Positions 27,805-37,904 are shown, counted from the first letter of the stretch. The stretch: DNA of 64,000 nucleotides from Chitinispirillaceae bacterium (GCA_016929595.1 JAFGIN010000049.1:62001-126000), one strand, 5' to 3'. Notes: generated by a model from the letters alone, not told the origin. Numbers and translations are program-made.

Positions 27805-29350
27805 TTTCTGGCTGGTACTTGCGGGTGCGCTTTTGTCTTTCAGTCGTATTCATGCCCAGGAGTGCACATCTCTTAAGGGCATTGCATCCAATCATGCTGT
27901 TCTTCTCTCCGGCAGTTCAGACACTCTCTGGGCGCTCACCAGGGAGGAGCCGGATCGTTATGCAATCAATACTGTAGCTGGTGATGGAAATTTAAACGCT
28001 AAGATCACTGACGAGAGTAAGTGGAATGCGCTGTATTTGTGTAAAACACCGGATGTGCATTCAATGTCATATGGTGCGGGTATTCTGGTAGTCCTTCATG
28101 ACACTCTCAAGAACAATTTTTCGACCTTTTCAAGAGCGGCTGACGGTTCTATCAGAAGGAAGGCACACTCATTTCCCTGGTCTGCACGTGTCATGCAGAA
28201 TGACAGTATTATGCAGATAAGTGCTGTCAGTGTAACCAACGATGGGAAAAGGTTCTTCTTTGCCTGTCAGGATGGAGGGGTTGTCCAGTGGGATCCTGTT
28301 TTGGATAAAATGAGCATGCTTATTCCAGGACAGGCAGAAAAAACACTCGAGTCTCTTAATTCAGATACTGTTACATCACCCGATAAAAGGATTAATGCTG
28401 TATCGGTAAATAAGAATGGGTTGCTGGTTACAACGCCGGAGAAAGTCTGGAAATATTCTTTTTCAGATTCATCATGGGACTCTTCTATCACCGCATCACT
28501 TAACGAAAGTTCTTATACGCTTAAAAAGTTTGTTTCTGTTTTTTCGAGAAATGACACTCTGCGTCCATCACTTTACGGTTTAATTAATGTAAGTGGTAGT
28601 GTACATGAAGAAGATTCTGTCATACTTTGCAAGTATGACACTGTTTCCAGCATCTGGCAGGTGTTGATGGATAACGGACCGCAGGTAATCTCGTTTGGTC
28701 ATGGCGGGGTTGTATATGTTGTATCGGGAAAAAATAAAATAGAAGCATTTCTGGATACTCTTGTATCATCAGTAAGTGAACGTAATCCCCGTGCACTTGT
28801 TGGGAGCGCTGTTTTTCAGGATAGTATGATAAGGTCTTTAAGTATTGAATATCCAGAGTATGTTAATGACATAATGTACTCACCGGTTACTGATTCCACC
28901 GGAAATCTATGGATAGCAACCTCCGGGGGACTGTTTTTTTCCGGGAATGTCAGTCCGGATGAGGTTGTTCGTTCGTGCTTGATTGTAAAGAGAGCACCTT
29001 CGCTGGCATCTGGTCTCGAAAAAACGTATGCACGTCCGGGAATACTGAAATCTGGAATATATGATTCAAAGGCCTCCCGTACTGTTTTTGTTTATAATTT
29101 GTCAAAGGATGCGAAGGTAACTATACGAATCTACGATTACAATATGGATCATGTCAAGACCGTGATCTCAGGAAAGTTTAGAAAAGCCGGGAAAAACGGT
29201 GGTCCGATGGGGCGTAGTACCGTTGAAGCTGAAGATAGCTGGGATGGAAGAAATGAGAATGGTAAAATGGTAGCACCCGGAGTGTATTACTATAAAATAA
29301 CCGCAGATTCCGGTGAACGTGCTTTTGGCAAGTGTATCGTTGCTAAGTAA
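27794..29350 (+). CDS. Secreted propeller protein with FlgD-like C-terminal domain
   Basis: This 518-residue protein starts at the ATG at 27794, where a signal peptide ('LVLAGALLSFSRIHAQ') begins; the longer open frame upstream lies inside lolA. The body has repeated strand patterns typical of WD/Kelch-like propellers ('LWALTREE', 'FFACQDGGVVQWDP', 'GLLVTTPEKVWKY', 'LWIATSGGLFF'), the last resembling two-component-regulator propeller blades. Residues about 425-518 match a FlgD-like Ig module ('VTIRIYDYN---VKTV', 'SWDGRNENGKMVAPGVYYYKI'), common at the C-terminus of secreted FCB-group proteins. The partners downstream are PorV/PorQ-type proteins. Confidence 0.8.
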   Translation: MRADFWLVLAGALLSFSRIHAQECTSLKGIASNHAVLLSGSSDTLWALTREEPDRYAINTVAGDGNLNAKITDESKWNALYLCKTPDVHSMSYGAGILVVLHDTLKNNFSTFSRAADGSIRRKAHSFPWSARVMQNDSIMQISAVSVTNDGKRFFFACQDGGVVQWDPVLDKMSMLIPGQAEKTLESLNSDTVTSPDKRINAVSVNKNGLLVTTPEKVWKYSFSDSSWDSSITASLNESSYTLKKFVSVFSRNDTLRPSLYGLINVSGSVHEEDSVILCKYDTVSSIWQVLMDNGPQVISFGHGGVVYVVSGKNKIEAFLDTLVSSVSERNPRALVGSAVFQDSMIRSLSIEYPEYVNDIMYSPVTDSTGNLWIATSGGLFFSGNVSPDEVVRSCLIVKRAPSLASGLEKTYARPGILKSGIYDSKASRTVFVYNLSKDAKVTIRIYDYNMDHVKTVISGKFRKAGKNGGPMGRSTVEAEDSWDGRNENGKMVAPGVYYYKITADSGERAFGKCIVAK

Positions 29351-29375
29351 AAGGTGTCCCGTGAGGGGAGGGTTG

Positions 29376-30422
29376 GTGAAAAACAGCATAAGAATAATTG
29401 CTACCTGGTCGGTTCTGTGTATCGTTGTGACGTTTTTTTCTGTTCAGGGATCACAAACCGGAGGATTGCCGGGAGCGTATCTGCAACCATCAATGGGGGC
29501 AAGTGCTCTGGCAATGGGTGGTGCCTACTCGGCATCACCAGAATCGTTTACGGCATGGTGGAATCCCGGAATGCTTGCGAATCTGCGTGGGAAAAGAGCT
29601 TCAGGTGGTATTGGAATGCGGTCGCTTGGGCGATCCGATGCGTATGCATCATTTGAATTCAGGGTTCCTCCACGTTTGGGAATGGGGTTGTTGTTTCTGT
29701 ATAGGGGAGATCCTTTCGTCAACGATCTCTATGATGAAAATGAGAAACCCCTTGGTGATGCAAACTTTTCCACTTTTACCGGTAAAATTACCCTGAGTTA
29801 TATTCTCACCCGGAAACTTGGAGCTGGTATCAACATCAACATGTTTCATCAGCGGTTGCCAACTTCATCCAGCGATGGGGATGTCAATTATTCAAGCGCA
29901 ACCTCTATCGGTGCAATCGATATTGGTCTTTCGTATAAAGCATCCGATAAGCTTTCGCTTGCCCTGACAGCACGAAATCTTGGTGCGTCTTTTACATGGG
30001 AAACAGAAAACGGGTACTATATCTCAGCAGAGGACAAGCCCCTTCCGAAAATTACTGCCGGGGCGAAGTACGATGGGGCATTGCTTAAAAAACCGTTACT
30101 CTGGCGTGCTGATCTGATGGGGCAGCTTTTTGATGGAGAGTTTAACAAACTGGATCGCCCACAGGCGCAGCTTTGTCTTGGCTGGGAGTGGCAGTACTGG
30201 GAGACGTTTTTTATTCGTGCCGGTGTTGGTGATATTCTTTTTAATGGTGATATGGTTAAAGATTCAAAGGAATACCGGGATCAATCCAGTATGCGGATAT
30301 CACTGGGGTGTGCTTTTGATGTTTCAAAATATATTAAAGGTATGAAAGTCAACTATGGTGTTTCTACCGACAAGGTATGGGCGGGACTGGATCACCAGCT
30401 TGACTGTATTTATACCTTTTAG
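29376..30422 (+). CDS. PorV/PorQ-family outer-membrane protein
   Basis: This 348-residue beta-barrel starts at the GTG at 29376, behind GAGGGGAGGG, with a signal peptide ('WSVLCIVVTFFSVQGSQ'). The family signature is 'PSMGASALAMGGAYSASPESFTAWWNPGMLA'. FadL-like PorV proteins sit in the outer membrane and, in type IX secretion, shuttle cargo. Here it lies just after a propeller/FlgD-type secreted protein, but no other type IX core gene is in the window, so the role is open. The upstream open frame to 29313 is not needed. Confidence 0.85.
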   Translation: MKNSIRIIATWSVLCIVVTFFSVQGSQTGGLPGAYLQPSMGASALAMGGAYSASPESFTAWWNPGMLANLRGKRASGGIGMRSLGRSDAYASFEFRVPPRLGMGLLFLYRGDPFVNDLYDENEKPLGDANFSTFTGKITLSYILTRKLGAGININMFHQRLPTSSSDGDVNYSSATSIGAIDIGLSYKASDKLSLALTARNLGASFTWETENGYYISAEDKPLPKITAGAKYDGALLKKPLLWRADLMGQLFDGEFNKLDRPQAQLCLGWEWQYWETFFIRAGVGDILFNGDMVKDSKEYRDQSSMRISLGCAFDVSKYIKGMKVNYGVSTDKVWAGLDHQLDCIYTF

Positions 30423-30446
30423 ATTTTAAAGAACAGGACTGTTTGA

Positions 30447-31853
30447 ATGAGACTCAGAAAAAGTGGTTTTGCATGGAATTTGACAGCAATCTGGATTGTA
30501 TTTGTGCTGTCAATACCTTCATACTCTGGCACCGGTTTTTACGATTTTCTTCAGGAACCGGTTGCATCGTCAATAATTGGCATGGGAGCTGCCGGAACAG
30601 GATCTGGAATGGGAGGATATACTTTTTATAATCCTGCGGGTCTGGGTTTGAGGGAAAATTCATTCGTTTCTTTTGACTTCTCAAAGATAGACGATTTCGG
30701 CCGTGGTTATATAGAAAGCGGCTGGGTATTTCCAACCTGGTTTGTCGGCGGTTCTTTTCAGACTCAGGCAATAAATGATATTCTGCGTGCTGATATAACA
30801 GGTGTTCTTGATGGTGCGTATGCTCCCGTACGCGGTACAATGCTTTCAATTCTGACAGGTATCAAACGGGATCGGTACTCACTTGGGATAACCCTTAATG
30901 GCGTTCAGGAGGTTATTGGAGATTATAAATCATATGGTTTCAGTGGAAGCGCAGGACTTATCGTTAATGTAATCCCGGAACATTTAACTTTTGGTATTGC
31001 AGGAATTCATGCGGCAGGCCGGCATAACAGTTTCATGGATGAAAAAGAAAAACTTAAATTAGAACGTTTTCCCGCAACAGTCAGAGCCGGGGTGTGTCTG
31101 AAGGATTCTCTCCTGGACAGATTCCCGACAACGGTCAATGTTGACGTTGTCTATAACGATAATGATGAAATCGTTACAGTTCCGGTTGGTATAGATTTTC
31201 AGATTCTTCCTCCGGTCACAATACGCATTGGCAAAAGGATCAATTTTGAGGCGGAGCCGTTTACTGCTGGAGTAGGTTTACAATGGAAAAACATCAAATT
31301 CGATGCATCATTTACACCGTTCAAACTTAGATCTGATTATTTCTGGAAGCGGTCAGTTGCTTTGACCTATTCATTGCCATCTGTACGAAAAGCAGCTGAG
31401 AGAGAGAGAGGTGTTTCATCAGGTCAGAAGAGTGAGACCCTTAAAGAGGATACTACTGTCATTGAGGTGATTGTTCCGGATACATCTGTTCCAGAAGTGA
31501 AGAAGAATACTGTGATATCTGATACTACTGGAAATCAACAGGAGGATTCGATCGCAGTAACCGATACGCTTTCGAATGAAGATACTGTTGATACAACTGG
31601 CCATAGTGTTGCCGATACTTCAGATAACTTGACTGCTCAGGAACAGGATTCAACAGCCACAGTCGCTGATCAGATCAGCACACCGGTTGACGCTGTCGAA
31701 AATACACCGACTGCATCAGACAGCACTGTAAATGTTCCTGCACAGGCAGAAGTTCAGGAGACCATTCCAGTTCCTGATCCCGGGGCTGTAAAGAAAACTG
31801 TTCCGGATACGATGGTTGTCCCGGTCACTGAAGATACGCTGAAAGTGCCCTGA
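30447..31853 (+). CDS. Second PorV/PorQ-like barrel with long acidic Thr/Val/Asp-rich tail
   Basis: Residues 1-310 are a PorV/PorQ-type barrel (signal peptide, then 'SSIIGMGAAGTGSGMGGYTFYNPAGLGL'). Residues about 320-468 are a low-complexity, disordered tail rich in D, T, V, P and Q with recurring 'VPDT/TVDT' patterns and few charged-positive residues. The tail is unusual for the family and could sit in the periplasm or at the surface. It lies 24 bases after the first PorV-like gene, in an apparent operon from lolA. Confidence 0.8.
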   Translation: MRLRKSGFAWNLTAIWIVFVLSIPSYSGTGFYDFLQEPVASSIIGMGAAGTGSGMGGYTFYNPAGLGLRENSFVSFDFSKIDDFGRGYIESGWVFPTWFVGGSFQTQAINDILRADITGVLDGAYAPVRGTMLSILTGIKRDRYSLGITLNGVQEVIGDYKSYGFSGSAGLIVNVIPEHLTFGIAGIHAAGRHNSFMDEKEKLKLERFPATVRAGVCLKDSLLDRFPTTVNVDVVYNDNDEIVTVPVGIDFQILPPVTIRIGKRINFEAEPFTAGVGLQWKNIKFDASFTPFKLRSDYFWKRSVALTYSLPSVRKAAERERGVSSGQKSETLKEDTTVIEVIVPDTSVPEVKKNTVISDTTGNQQEDSIAVTDTLSNEDTVDTTGHSVADTSDNLTAQEQDSTATVADQISTPVDAVENTPTASDSTVNVPAQAEVQETIPVPDPGAVKKTVPDTMVVPVTEDTLKVP

Positions 31854-32084
31854 TAGTAAGGTTGCCCGTCTTATCTCCCTGGGAAACGTTGTTTTTCTCA
31901 ATGGATAATCCGGGTTAAGTCTGAGATTTTTCAGGTGTTGCTTTAAACAAAAAGCTTTTACCCCAGACCGGTGTTCATCACCCTGGTGTTGCCAGCTGGC
32001 AACAAAAAATGCTCCCCGAATTTGCTGCATTAAGCTCTCACCAGCTAATTTTAAAGGAGATTGCAGATGTAATTTCGAATTAAA
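31854..32084. other. Intergenic region with an 18-bp palindrome
   Basis: A perfect palindrome, TGTTGCCAGCTGGCAACA (31987-32004), lies in an AT-rich region and is followed by AAAAA. It could be an operator-like site or a weak terminator. No gene was recognised. Confidence 0.4.
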
Positions 32085-32933
32085 ATGGGGGTACCAAAAA
32101 TTAAAACAAAAGTTGGTTTAATTGTATGCACAATTTTTATGACTAGTTGTACGTCATTCAGGATTGTTTCGCGTAAAGAGGTATCTGAATTTATAAAAAG
32201 TCCTCAGATTAACCGCATTGATCCTGGATATACTGGAGAGAGAAAGGAAACGAGGATAAACGGGTATCTACGTTATGCAATAACTCCAACCAGTGGGTTT
32301 ACCTATAACGATACTGTAAGCAGCTTTTACAGTGATTATCGCCAGAAGGAACCACAACAGGTATGTTATTATAGTGGTAAAGCTCTTGAGCCGGAATTTT
32401 CATTTGGTGGTGAATTGACCCATTGTATCACCGATCACATTGGCATTGGTGGTCATTTTGATATAGCCCATTACTGGATTGTTAAAAACACACCACAGGC
32501 TTTTGGTGAATATAATGATAATTACTATGGCTTTTACCAGGCTGGTTTCCATATGAGATTTACTAAAACTAAAGGAATTGTTACAGTTGGGTATCGACCG
32601 GAATGGTCTTTGGGGCAAATCAGCGGATACAGAACTATCATAAAAGAATACGAATGGAATAACACCGCTGTGAAATCTGATACAACAATAACAAGTGGTA
32701 AATTTTCACGATTTCACTCTTCTTTCTGCCACAGTTTATTCTGTCGAGTTGACCCATTAAAACCTGTTGGGGTTTTTGCGGGATTGCAGCACAGGGTAGA
32801 TCCTTATAAAGCATTTGAAAAAGAACGCATTGTGCATCATTCATTCAATTTTTATGCTGGTGCAGGATTGGAAATTGCTGATCTGATTTCAATGAGTTCA
32901 GGTATCCTGATGCTCCGGGTTCTGTCGGTTTAG
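32085..32933 (+). CDS. Lipoprotein with outer-membrane beta-barrel-like body
   Basis: This 282-residue protein has a lipoprotein signal with lipobox 'MTSC'. The mature part has alternating aromatic strands ('FSFGGELTHCITDHIGIGGHFDIAHYW', 'YYGFYQAGFHMRF', 'GIVTVGYRPEWSLG'), like small barrels. It is probably anchored in the outer membrane. No named family is recognised. It stands alone with a start at the ATG at 32085. Confidence 0.7.
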   Translation: MGVPKIKTKVGLIVCTIFMTSCTSFRIVSRKEVSEFIKSPQINRIDPGYTGERKETRINGYLRYAITPTSGFTYNDTVSSFYSDYRQKEPQQVCYYSGKALEPEFSFGGELTHCITDHIGIGGHFDIAHYWIVKNTPQAFGEYNDNYYGFYQAGFHMRFTKTKGIVTVGYRPEWSLGQISGYRTIIKEYEWNNTAVKSDTTITSGKFSRFHSSFCHSLFCRVDPLKPVGVFAGLQHRVDPYKAFEKERIVHHSFNFYAGAGLEIADLISMSSGILMLRVLSV

Positions 32934-33145
32934 CGGCAGGATTGATTTTCTGAAGTATTCTGCGGAATTCAGGGTAAATTAAAGGGTGTACTAAGCTTTT
33001 TCTGAAATATGCTTCATCCAGCCTTCATACACTTTTCACGTAGCCTTCATCACTTCTCCAAACTGCGTTTGTATTATTATAATGTCCGGCCAGACAAAAC
33101 TATCCCGAATTTTACAAATGTTTAATGCTCAGACAGGAGAACCGT

Positions 33146-34507
33146 ATGGATACAGTATCACTGGCAGAAAAGATCTCATCATGGATACGTAACTCGATCT
33201 TACTTAAGTCGACAGGTATTGGAATTATTATCCTTTTACTTCTTATACCCACATCAATGCTTCAGTCGCTTATTTCAGAAAGAAATGCTCTTCAGAACAG
33301 TGTCGTAAATGAAATAAGCCAGAACTGGGCTAATAGTCAGACAATAAGCGGTCCGGTTCTGACTATACCGTATATTGTTGTAATGAAAGATCATAATAAC
33401 CAGCAGCGTAAAGAAACAAAATATGCACATTTTTTACCTGAAAAGCTATCGATAACCGGGGATCTGACACCGAATACCCGCAAACGGGGTATTTACAGTG
33501 CATCACTGTATGAATCATCCCTTTCAATATCAGGTGCCATCGATATTCCGGTTTTAAATGCTGAACAACTTGGCGCGGATCAGATACTCTATCAGGATGC
33601 GTTTTTGCAGTTAGGAATTCCCGATATGCGTGGTCTTACAAAAAAGGTAAACATCACCTGGGCGGGTGAAGAGAAAAACGCAGAGCCCGGGTTACCGGTT
33701 TATGAGGTAGTACGTTCAGGTATTCATGTGCCGCTACATCTTAAGAGGGCAGTAACAGAAACATCCGTACCATTTAACATCTCACTTACATTGAAAGGAA
33801 GTGACACCATTTTTTTCACTCCAGTAGGTAAAGAGACCAGTGTAGAATTATCCTCATCATGGAGTTCACCCTCATTTTGTGGCGCATTCCTGCCGGAAAA
33901 ACATTCAATTTCAGAAAAAGGGTTTACAGCGAATTGGAATGTACTACACTTTAACAGAAATTTCCCACAAAGCTGGCTCGGTTCTGGATATGATTTCTCA
34001 TCATCGACGTTCGGCGTCAAAATGATCACCCCGGTCCAGCACTACCAGATGGTAACCCGATCGGTAAAGTATGCTGTGCTGATTATATTCTTTACATTTA
34101 TGATATTTTTCATGGGTGAGATAACCCGGAAACAAAAAGTACATCCTTTTCAGTACCTGTTAATTGGTGCAGCTTTGATTTTGTTCTATGCTCTTTTGCT
34201 TTCGATCTCTGAACATATGACATTCCGGATAGCTTATTTGACAGCTGCTGCAGCGACATCACTGCTGTTATCTTTTTATACATGGTCAATAATGAAAAAA
34301 GTGGGAACTGTTATTGTGTTCGGGTTACTGTTTGCAGTCATGTATGGGTTTCTTTATATAATTTTACAATCTGAAGATTACGCGCTTCTGCTCGGTAGTA
34401 CCGGATTGTTTGCGCTGCTTGGTACGATTATGTATCTGACACGAAAAATTGATTGGTACAGGAAGGGTACTGCAACCACCGGGCAATTTCTTAATGATGA
34501 TGACTGA
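33146..34507 (+). CDS. creD: CreD-family inner-membrane protein
   Basis: This 453-residue protein has one N-terminal membrane helix followed by the family signature 'ISQNWANSQTISGPVLTIPY', a large periplasmic domain, and five to six C-terminal helices ('ITRKQKVHPFQYLLIGAALILFYALLLSISEH'). CreD proteins are linked to envelope stress and are controlled by CreBC in enterobacteria; no CreB or CreC gene lies here. The ATG at 33146 is preferred over the one at 33125 because AGGAGA precedes it. Confidence 0.92.
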   Translation: MDTVSLAEKISSWIRNSILLKSTGIGIIILLLLIPTSMLQSLISERNALQNSVVNEISQNWANSQTISGPVLTIPYIVVMKDHNNQQRKETKYAHFLPEKLSITGDLTPNTRKRGIYSASLYESSLSISGAIDIPVLNAEQLGADQILYQDAFLQLGIPDMRGLTKKVNITWAGEEKNAEPGLPVYEVVRSGIHVPLHLKRAVTETSVPFNISLTLKGSDTIFFTPVGKETSVELSSSWSSPSFCGAFLPEKHSISEKGFTANWNVLHFNRNFPQSWLGSGYDFSSSTFGVKMITPVQHYQMVTRSVKYAVLIIFFTFMIFFMGEITRKQKVHPFQYLLIGAALILFYALLLSISEHMTFRIAYLTAAAATSLLLSFYTWSIMKKVGTVIVFGLLFAVMYGFLYIILQSEDYALLLGSTGLFALLGTIMYLTRKIDWYRKGTATTGQFLNDDD

Positions 34508-34594
34508 TCAAAAATAGTTGTGGTGTTTACCTTCAGTCTTATTGAATTCTAATGTGTTATAGTGTAGAATTTATGAACCGAACAGGAGTTTAAA

Positions 34595-34804
34595 GTGGTT
34601 CAACTGACAATACTCATTATAACACTTGTTTTTGTAAGTGATGTCTGGGGGTATCTGGATCCCGGTACTGGAAGCTACTTTTTCCAGATCCTGATAGGGG
34701 TGCTGGCAGGCATTGGTTTTTCATTGAAGCTTTTCTGGAAAAAAATCATAACTTTCATTACAAGCAATTCAAAAAGAAATTGCAGTGATGAAAAACCGGA
34801 ATAA
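34595..34804 (+). CDS. DPGTGS-motif micro membrane protein
   Basis: This 69-residue protein has a hydrophobic N-terminal segment, the motif 'YLDPGTGSYFFQILIG', then a second membrane helix and a Lys-rich tail. The GTG start follows AGGAG. Proteins with this motif are known as small conserved partners of envelope glycan/membrane phosphatase-superfamily genes; the role is unknown. The next gene overlaps its 3' end by 17 bases, so they are translationally linked. Confidence 0.8.
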   Translation: MVQLTILIITLVFVSDVWGYLDPGTGSYFFQILIGVLAGIGFSLKLFWKKIITFITSNSKRNCSDEKPE

Positions 34805-36155
34805 TATACGGCTGCCATCCTCTTTCAGAGATCCTTCTGGTTATGTATTCATGACGGATTCTGTGATTTTCAGAGAAATACACGAATCATATATTCCCAT
34901 TTTTAATCATCTGCAATCCACGGGTATCTATTCTAAGTTGTTTGATCTCAAACTCTTATGTCCTCACGAAATCGTCGAAGCCAGTGACAAGACGATAACC
35001 ATACAACCGGAAAAAATTCCATTCATCTCTTATCCATATGAATGGTGCTTTTCACAATTAAGAGATGCTGCAAAATGTACTCTTGAGATACAGAAGTTGT
35101 TACTGTGTAATGAGATGTGTCTCAAGGACGCAAGTGCCTATAATATACAATTTGTAAATGGCAAGCCTCTGTTTATTGACTCTCTTTCATTTGAGCGATT
35201 CATCCCCGGGCAGCCGTGGGCTGCGTATCATCAGTTCTGCAGACATTTTATAGCACCTCTGGCACTGATGTCTTATACTCATGTAAATCTTCACAAATTG
35301 CTGATTGGTTTTATTGATGGCATTCCGCTTGATCTTGCAGTGAGTATTCTTCCATTGCGTGCATTTCTAAGGCCCTCACTTTTTCTGCATTTGTACCTGC
35401 ACTCCAAATTCAGCTTACGATATTGGGGAAGCAAAACTATGCAATCATCGAAAAACATCTCCAGAAACGCATCATTCGGATTACTTGACAGTATCTGTTC
35501 AGCTGTAGATGCCTGCAGGCTGCGTCCGGCAAAAAGTTTGTGGAGCAGTTATTACAGCTCCGGTACTCATTCAGATGCGTACCTTTTATCAAAAGAGAAG
35601 ATTGTCTCTGACTTTGTTACATATGCTGATGTTGATACAGTCTGGGATCTGGGAACAAATACCGGACGCTTTGCAAAATTGTGTGCTGAACTCGGGTTGA
35701 ATACTGTAGCTTTTGATTCAGACTTCCTATGTGTGGAAAATCTATACAAAGATCTGACCCTGTCAGGAAAACCCAATATTCTGCCACTTGTAGGTGATGT
35801 TGCCAATCCAAGTCCATCACTTGGATTTAACAATCAGGAACGCGACTCGCTTACTCAACGAGGTCCAACAGGTCTGGTTCTGGCCCTGGCGCTTATTCAT
35901 CATATTGCAATTGGAAATAACGTTCCCTTGAATATGATCTCATCATATCTGGCAAGGCTTGGGAAATGGCTTATTCTGGAATTCGTGCCTAAAGATGATC
36001 CTCAGGTGAAAGAGATGCTTTCTATACGAAAAGATATATTTACAGAATACTCCCGGGAATGTTTTATTGAAAGTTTTCAGAAAGATTTCATGATCCATAA
36101 AGAGGCAGACGCAGGAAATTCCGGACGAACTATTTTTTTGATGGAAAAGAGATGA
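34788..36155 (+). CDS. NoeA-like SAM-dependent methyltransferase
   Basis: This 455-residue cytosolic protein has an N-terminal domain with 'LKDASAYNIQFVNGKPLFIDSLSFE', a block typical of NoeA-like proteins. It ends with a methyltransferase domain whose SAM-binding motif is 'VWDLGTNTGRFAKL'. NoeA was defined in rhizobial nodulation; homologues modify envelope glycans or their carriers. An in-frame GTG three bases earlier is a possible start. It sits between the DPGTGS protein and a membrane phosphatase-superfamily enzyme and overlaps both, which suggests a single functional unit. Confidence 0.85.
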   Translation: MKNRNNIRLPSSFRDPSGYVFMTDSVIFREIHESYIPIFNHLQSTGIYSKLFDLKLLCPHEIVEASDKTITIQPEKIPFISYPYEWCFSQLRDAAKCTLEIQKLLLCNEMCLKDASAYNIQFVNGKPLFIDSLSFERFIPGQPWAAYHQFCRHFIAPLALMSYTHVNLHKLLIGFIDGIPLDLAVSILPLRAFLRPSLFLHLYLHSKFSLRYWGSKTMQSSKNISRNASFGLLDSICSAVDACRLRPAKSLWSSYYSSGTHSDAYLLSKEKIVSDFVTYADVDTVWDLGTNTGRFAKLCAELGLNTVAFDSDFLCVENLYKDLTLSGKPNILPLVGDVANPSPSLGFNNQERDSLTQRGPTGLVLALALIHHIAIGNNVPLNMISSYLARLGKWLILEFVPKDDPQVKEMLSIRKDIFTEYSRECFIESFQKDFMIHKEADAGNSGRTIFLMEKR

Positions 36156-37687
36156 AACTCAAAAAGCAATATATTGTTATCGCTCCGGTTTTCTTCAGCA
36201 TTCTACCAGTTTTTTCGTTATATAATCAGAACAGTAACTTTTATGAGCCAGAAGTGGTTGTATGGCCCTTAATTATATCGACCCTGAGCGCGTTTATCAT
36301 TACAGGAATTCTCTCGCTGCTGACATCAAACGTACATAAGGCATCTCTGATTTGCTCTATCTTTTCGATCATGTTTTTCTCATACAGTAGTGTAGTAAAT
36401 GTGATTGAAGGAGTTTATTTTAGATTTGGTACTGTTGAAATAGGCGCAAATAAGATTGCGTTTGCATCAGGAATTTTCCTTGCTGCAGCTGTATTCTGGT
36501 TTGTAAGAAAATCAAAGTTTAATTTTCAAAGATTAACTTCTTTTCTTCTGGTTAGCTCCACTGTTTCTCTGCTGCTTCCATCAATTACTTCTGCAGTTCA
36601 CTTGATACAGCAAAAACAGAGTAAGAAGAGCTTTGCAGAAGAAACAGAACAAAAGACGTTGCAGAATCACAAGCCTGACATTTATTACATACTGCTTGAT
36701 GGCTTTGCCCGTAAAGACATTTTTCAGGACCGCTATGGCGGTAACGATTCTGTTCTGGTTCCATATTTGAAAGAAACAGGTTTTTTCGTAGCAGAATGGG
36801 CAACATCCAATTATTGTCAGACGTTGCTTTCACTTTCTTCTTCACTGAACTATGACTATCTTGATAAATTGACTAAGTATGCTGGTACTCACAGTGAAGA
36901 CAGACGTCTTCTGAAAAATCTGATATCTAATAACAGGCTCTTGAATTTTTTGAAAAAATCAGGATATACAACAGTATCCTTTAATACAGGATACTGGCCT
37001 ACAACTATTAAAACTACAGATCTGAGATTTTCAGAAAGCTGGTCTATGGATGATTTTAGTAATGGTATACTGCTGCTTACTCCGATTCCGGCTTTACTAA
37101 AATGGAAGAATACTGATCAATTCGATCAGCATAGAAAAAGGATTCTTTACACTTTTGATCAGTTAGGGCGGTTGCCAAACTACGTTGGTCATCCATTTTT
37201 TGTCTTTGCCCATCTTGTCGCTCCGCATCCGCCGTTTGTGTTCAACAGTGATGGAAGTAAACCGATACAGAAAAGAGGATATTCTTTTTCAGATGATTGG
37301 TATACCATGGATGAGTATCGGGCGCAGTACAAGAATCAACATATATTTATTGCCGTAAAGACAAAAGAGATGATAAACACCATTCTGGAAAATTCACCTG
37401 AACCACCGGTAATTATACTTCAATCAGACCATGGCCCCGCATCGGGAACGGATTTTGAAGATGTTGAAAAGACTGATATAGTAGAAAGAATGAGTATTCT
37501 GAATGCTTTATACATTCCAAAAGGGTGCAGCACCTGGGCTGAGATGAGCCCTGTCAATACTTTCAGGGTAGTTTTAAACACTCTTTTCAATACCGATCTT
37601 GAACTGCTGGAGCACAAAAGTTACTTTTCAACCTGGTCCAAACCTTACATGTTTATCGATGTTACAGAAAAAGTACGTGTGCGGTGA
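36152..37687 (+). CDS. Membrane-anchored alkaline-phosphatase-superfamily (sulfatase/phosphotransferase-like) enzyme
   Basis: This 511-residue protein has five N-terminal membrane helices (about 1-160) then a periplasmic domain. The metal-binding motifs are 'DIYYILLDGFARKDI' (Asp), a nucleophile region 'YCQTLLSLSSSLN', and the C-terminal 'ILQSDHGPASG'. This arrangement resembles LtaS-, EptA- and sulfatase-type enzymes that move phospho-groups onto glycans or lipids. Its ATG overlaps the upstream stop (ATGA). The predicted product site is the outer face of the inner membrane. Confidence 0.82.
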   Translation: MKLKKQYIVIAPVFFSILPVFSLYNQNSNFYEPEVVVWPLIISTLSAFIITGILSLLTSNVHKASLICSIFSIMFFSYSSVVNVIEGVYFRFGTVEIGANKIAFASGIFLAAAVFWFVRKSKFNFQRLTSFLLVSSTVSLLLPSITSAVHLIQQKQSKKSFAEETEQKTLQNHKPDIYYILLDGFARKDIFQDRYGGNDSVLVPYLKETGFFVAEWATSNYCQTLLSLSSSLNYDYLDKLTKYAGTHSEDRRLLKNLISNNRLLNFLKKSGYTTVSFNTGYWPTTIKTTDLRFSESWSMDDFSNGILLLTPIPALLKWKNTDQFDQHRKRILYTFDQLGRLPNYVGHPFFVFAHLVAPHPPFVFNSDGSKPIQKRGYSFSDDWYTMDEYRAQYKNQHIFIAVKTKEMINTILENSPEPPVIILQSDHGPASGTDFEDVEKTDIVERMSILNALYIPKGCSTWAEMSPVNTFRVVLNTLFNTDLELLEHKSYFSTWSKPYMFIDVTEKVRVR

Positions 37688-37904
37688 GGGCACTTGCCCA
37701 TTTCTTCCATTGTCTGAACGGTGATTTTCGTGAATAGCCAGATTTAGCGACAGATGGGCATGCTTTGAAACCGCAGATTTGTAGGAACCAATAATCGATG
37801 ACAGGGAATTTTTTCCGGGGTTTTGAAATCGTCGTTTTCCCGCAGGTAATTGCGATTTTTCGGTTTCCGATTGTTGTTCGATCAATGGTGATGGTTGTTG
37901 ACCG

